Source: an uncultured Prochlorococcus sp.
GTDB taxonomy: Bacteria > Cyanobacteriota > Cyanobacteriia > PCC-6307 > Cyanobiaceae
NCBI GenBank assembly: GCA_902617605.1
Contig: CACMXO010000002.1
Span: 32,246 to 96,245 of the forward strand
Direction: 5' to 3'
Length of the DNA stretch: 64,000 nucleotides
The notes beneath the pieces were generated by a model. That model did not search any database. It was given only the letters and a program-made list of their open reading frames with translations, and was not told the origin of the DNA. This document shows, piece after piece, positions 63,968 through 64,000 of the stretch; positions within the stretch are counted from its first letter, which is position 1, and the number at the start of each line of letters is the position of its first letter. The translations under genes and the position numbers were made by a program.

Positions 63968-64000
63968 TTTTTTTAAAGTAGGAGATATTTAGCGAATAGT

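Overview
The window reads as the chromosome of a very low-GC marine picocyanobacterium, most likely a high-light Prochlorococcus. This rests on chlorophyll synthase (chlG) behind a PetP-like b6f subunit gene, ndhB, menG, pipX-pipY, a cyanobacterial lrtA-deoC-recO string, short AT-rich spacers, few Shine-Dalgarno sites and many lineage-specific small proteins. The clade assignment is from memory of gene order, not from a search.

Positions 1-47,450 are dense core genome. In order: a repeat-containing lipoprotein and topA; ndhB and an ABC ATPase; birA, a DciA-like protein, menG and hisF; petP-chlG and a class A penicillin-binding protein; rsmB and two micro-genes; a block of photolyase-related protein, DUF2256, TIGR03643 and DCC genes; trmH, an orphan peptide-type ABC permease, lepA and mqo; nfu; a DUF4278 gene with a structured leader; arsM with a NifS-like enzyme; murE, a DUF836 thioredoxin-fold gene and yidD; rpsD; a sulfur amino acid set of two transsulfuration-type enzymes plus cysK; queA, pdhC, ylqD, an acyl-ACP/acyl-CoA synthetase and lipB; lrtA-deoC-recO; a GT4 glycosyltransferase; proC and sepF; pipX-pipY (nitrogen/PLP homeostasis); and aroQ-miaE-cobI-DUF1823-der-ecfT. 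Many neighbours on one strand abut or overlap by 1-4 bases, so translation is probably coupled.

At 47,451-47,614 lie tRNA-Tyr(GTA) and tRNA-Thr(GGT), followed at once by a truncated phage-type integrase with codon use unlike the host. This looks like the scar of an integration event. From there to the right edge the window changes character: micro-proteins of 29-70 residues, single-helix membrane peptides, secreted small proteins and several ferredoxin-fold (dimeric alpha/beta barrel, ABM/DUF3764-like) proteins, interspersed with housekeeping genes (thiD-tenA, a second photolyase, pip, a CPBP protease, arfB, bcp). Two stretches (about 50.04-50.24 kb on the + strand and 58.30-58.74 kb on the - strand) end in strong terminators without a matching gene and may encode small RNAs.

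Points most worth a second look: the cluster of small ferredoxin-fold proteins at 49.65-52.04 kb; the integrase scar beside the tRNAs; a DeoC homologue lacking its Schiff-base lysine next to a ribosome hibernation factor lacking its C-terminal domain; the photolyase-DUF2256-TIGR03643-DCC block whose photolyase appears to have lost Fe-S ligands; the structured leader of the DUF4278 gene; and the two candidate small RNAs. I did not see one clear, complete, undescribed system. The candidates are inferences from reading the sequence, with no database search.
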